DNA of 64,000 nt from Halicephalobus mephisto (taxonomy: Eukaryota; Nematoda; Chromadorea; Rhabditida; Panagrolaimidae), in contig SWDT01000008.1 of assembly GCA_009193035.1 (NCBI GenBank), positions 186,001-250,000 on the forward strand. Direction: 5' to 3'. Positions 63,259 to 64,000 of this stretch are shown one piece after another; position 1 is the first letter of the stretch, and every line of letters begins with the position of its first letter. The translations under genes were made by a program, and so were the position numbers. The notes below the pieces were generated by a model. That model was not told where the DNA came from. It saw only the letters and a list, made by a program, of their open reading frames with translations, and ran no database searches.

Positions 63259-64000
63259 TTTGTTAAATAAATTAAAAACTGCTCTGTAACTCGGTGAATT
63301 TTAATTATTTTTAATTAATATCGATTAATGCAAATAAACTTGCGAAAACTTGTTTATTGAAAATCTAAACATGATTTTCATAACAACTCTGAATTCAAAA
63401 TTAATACCAAATCGAAGTTATTGTTATTAAAATATAAATAACTGTTGTTGAAATTTATCAAAATTAATATTTTTATTATTGAGATGGAAAACAAACGTCT
63501 TATAATGATGTTTATTAGTGAAATAGGATGCAGATGATTTTTAACGTTTTCTGATAGTGTTAGAATAGGAACAGGAAGAATATTACTGATCTTTACTCAA
63601 TGATAAGGAATACACAATGATTATATATCCTTTACCGACGGAAGACAACGGAGAGTCTCACTCATGCCCTACAGTATTCCACGGTCCCTGATGTTCAGGC
63701 TATCTTTTCGGATACTCTCTAGTAGTTTTTGTTCCAACAGATAGAAAAACTAAAAGTTTTTCAAGGTTTAAACTGCAAGAACGTCTTTAAAATTAAGAGA
63801 TTAGTAGTGCCGGAGATTAACTAATTATCTATTTTGATTTTCAAAAATATTTTAAGAAAACAAATAAGGTTGTTTAACTTTAGTCCGTTGTGCAATGCGA
63901 ATAAAATGGCTAAGCGAGATTTCCCGAAGTCCAGTTGTCCTCGAGGATGAATAGTGCTCAATTCAGAATCCCCATACTTAAGAAAAGCTTTTCAGATCCC
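63259..64000. repeat. 3' flank of second OAC gene, dispersed repeats
   Basis: 63530-63900 matches 37815-38110, and inside it 63640-63745 matches the CTCACTCATGCCCTACAG blocks at 35.05 and 53.33 kb. No gene seen before the window ends. Confidence 0.6.

Overview
This is eukaryotic DNA, most likely from a rhabditid-like nematode. The reasons are: AT-rich sequence; many small exons with GT..AG introns, some only 41-48 bases; a likely trans-splice acceptor abutting a start codon; an IFT74 gene with a perfect nematode-type X-box; short nuclear-receptor-like proteins; and families abundant in worms (DUF273 glycosyltransferases, OAC-type acyltransferases). I cannot name the genus. Almost all genes are multi-exon, so each CDS start and end is the span of a spliced model and the exons are listed in the evidence. 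Most joins were checked for reading phase by hand.

Left part (1-18.6 kb), conserved housekeeping genes: a secreted Cys-rich protein (+), the last exons of a small membrane protein (+), a PHD-finger protein resembling TAF3 (-), the ciliary IFT-B subunit IFT74 (-), a secreted alpha-amylase (+), a divergent PP2A-type phosphatase (+) and a 63-residue single-pass membrane protein (-). Their introns and flanks are full of MITEs (six copies of one TA-flanked family), long hairpin elements and tandem repeats.

Middle part (18.6-39 kb), repeat-rich and gene-poor: three genes for very short nuclear-receptor-like proteins, two of them near-identical and lying in a large inverted duplication (22.3-25.0 kb against 35.15-37.8 kb); a membrane-anchored FkbM/METTL24-type methyltransferase; and a clear acyltransferase pseudogene with three frameshifts.

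Right part (39-63.3 kb), a cluster of single-copy genes for glycan-modifying enzymes of different families, all on the + strand: GT11 alpha-1,2-fucosyltransferase, GT43 glucuronyltransferase, GT49 (B4GAT1/LARGE-like), an OAC acyltransferase, a DUF273 glycosyltransferase, a GT31 core-1 galactosyltransferase (C1GALT1-like) and a second OAC acyltransferase. The transferases are predicted type II membrane proteins. Together with the methyltransferase at 26 kb they could build and decorate a core-1 O-glycan with fucose, glucuronate, methyl and acyl groups, like the methylated fucosyl core-1 glycans known from nematode surface coats. That pathway is an inference from the families.

Six members of the right-hand gene set are followed by a copy of a ~280-bp dispersed element with RNA-like stems (eight copies in all, found nowhere else in the window). 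The glycan cluster and this element are the two most unusual things here. An intact tRNA-derived SINE with a perfect 19-bp target-site duplication lies at 48.1-48.5 kb.
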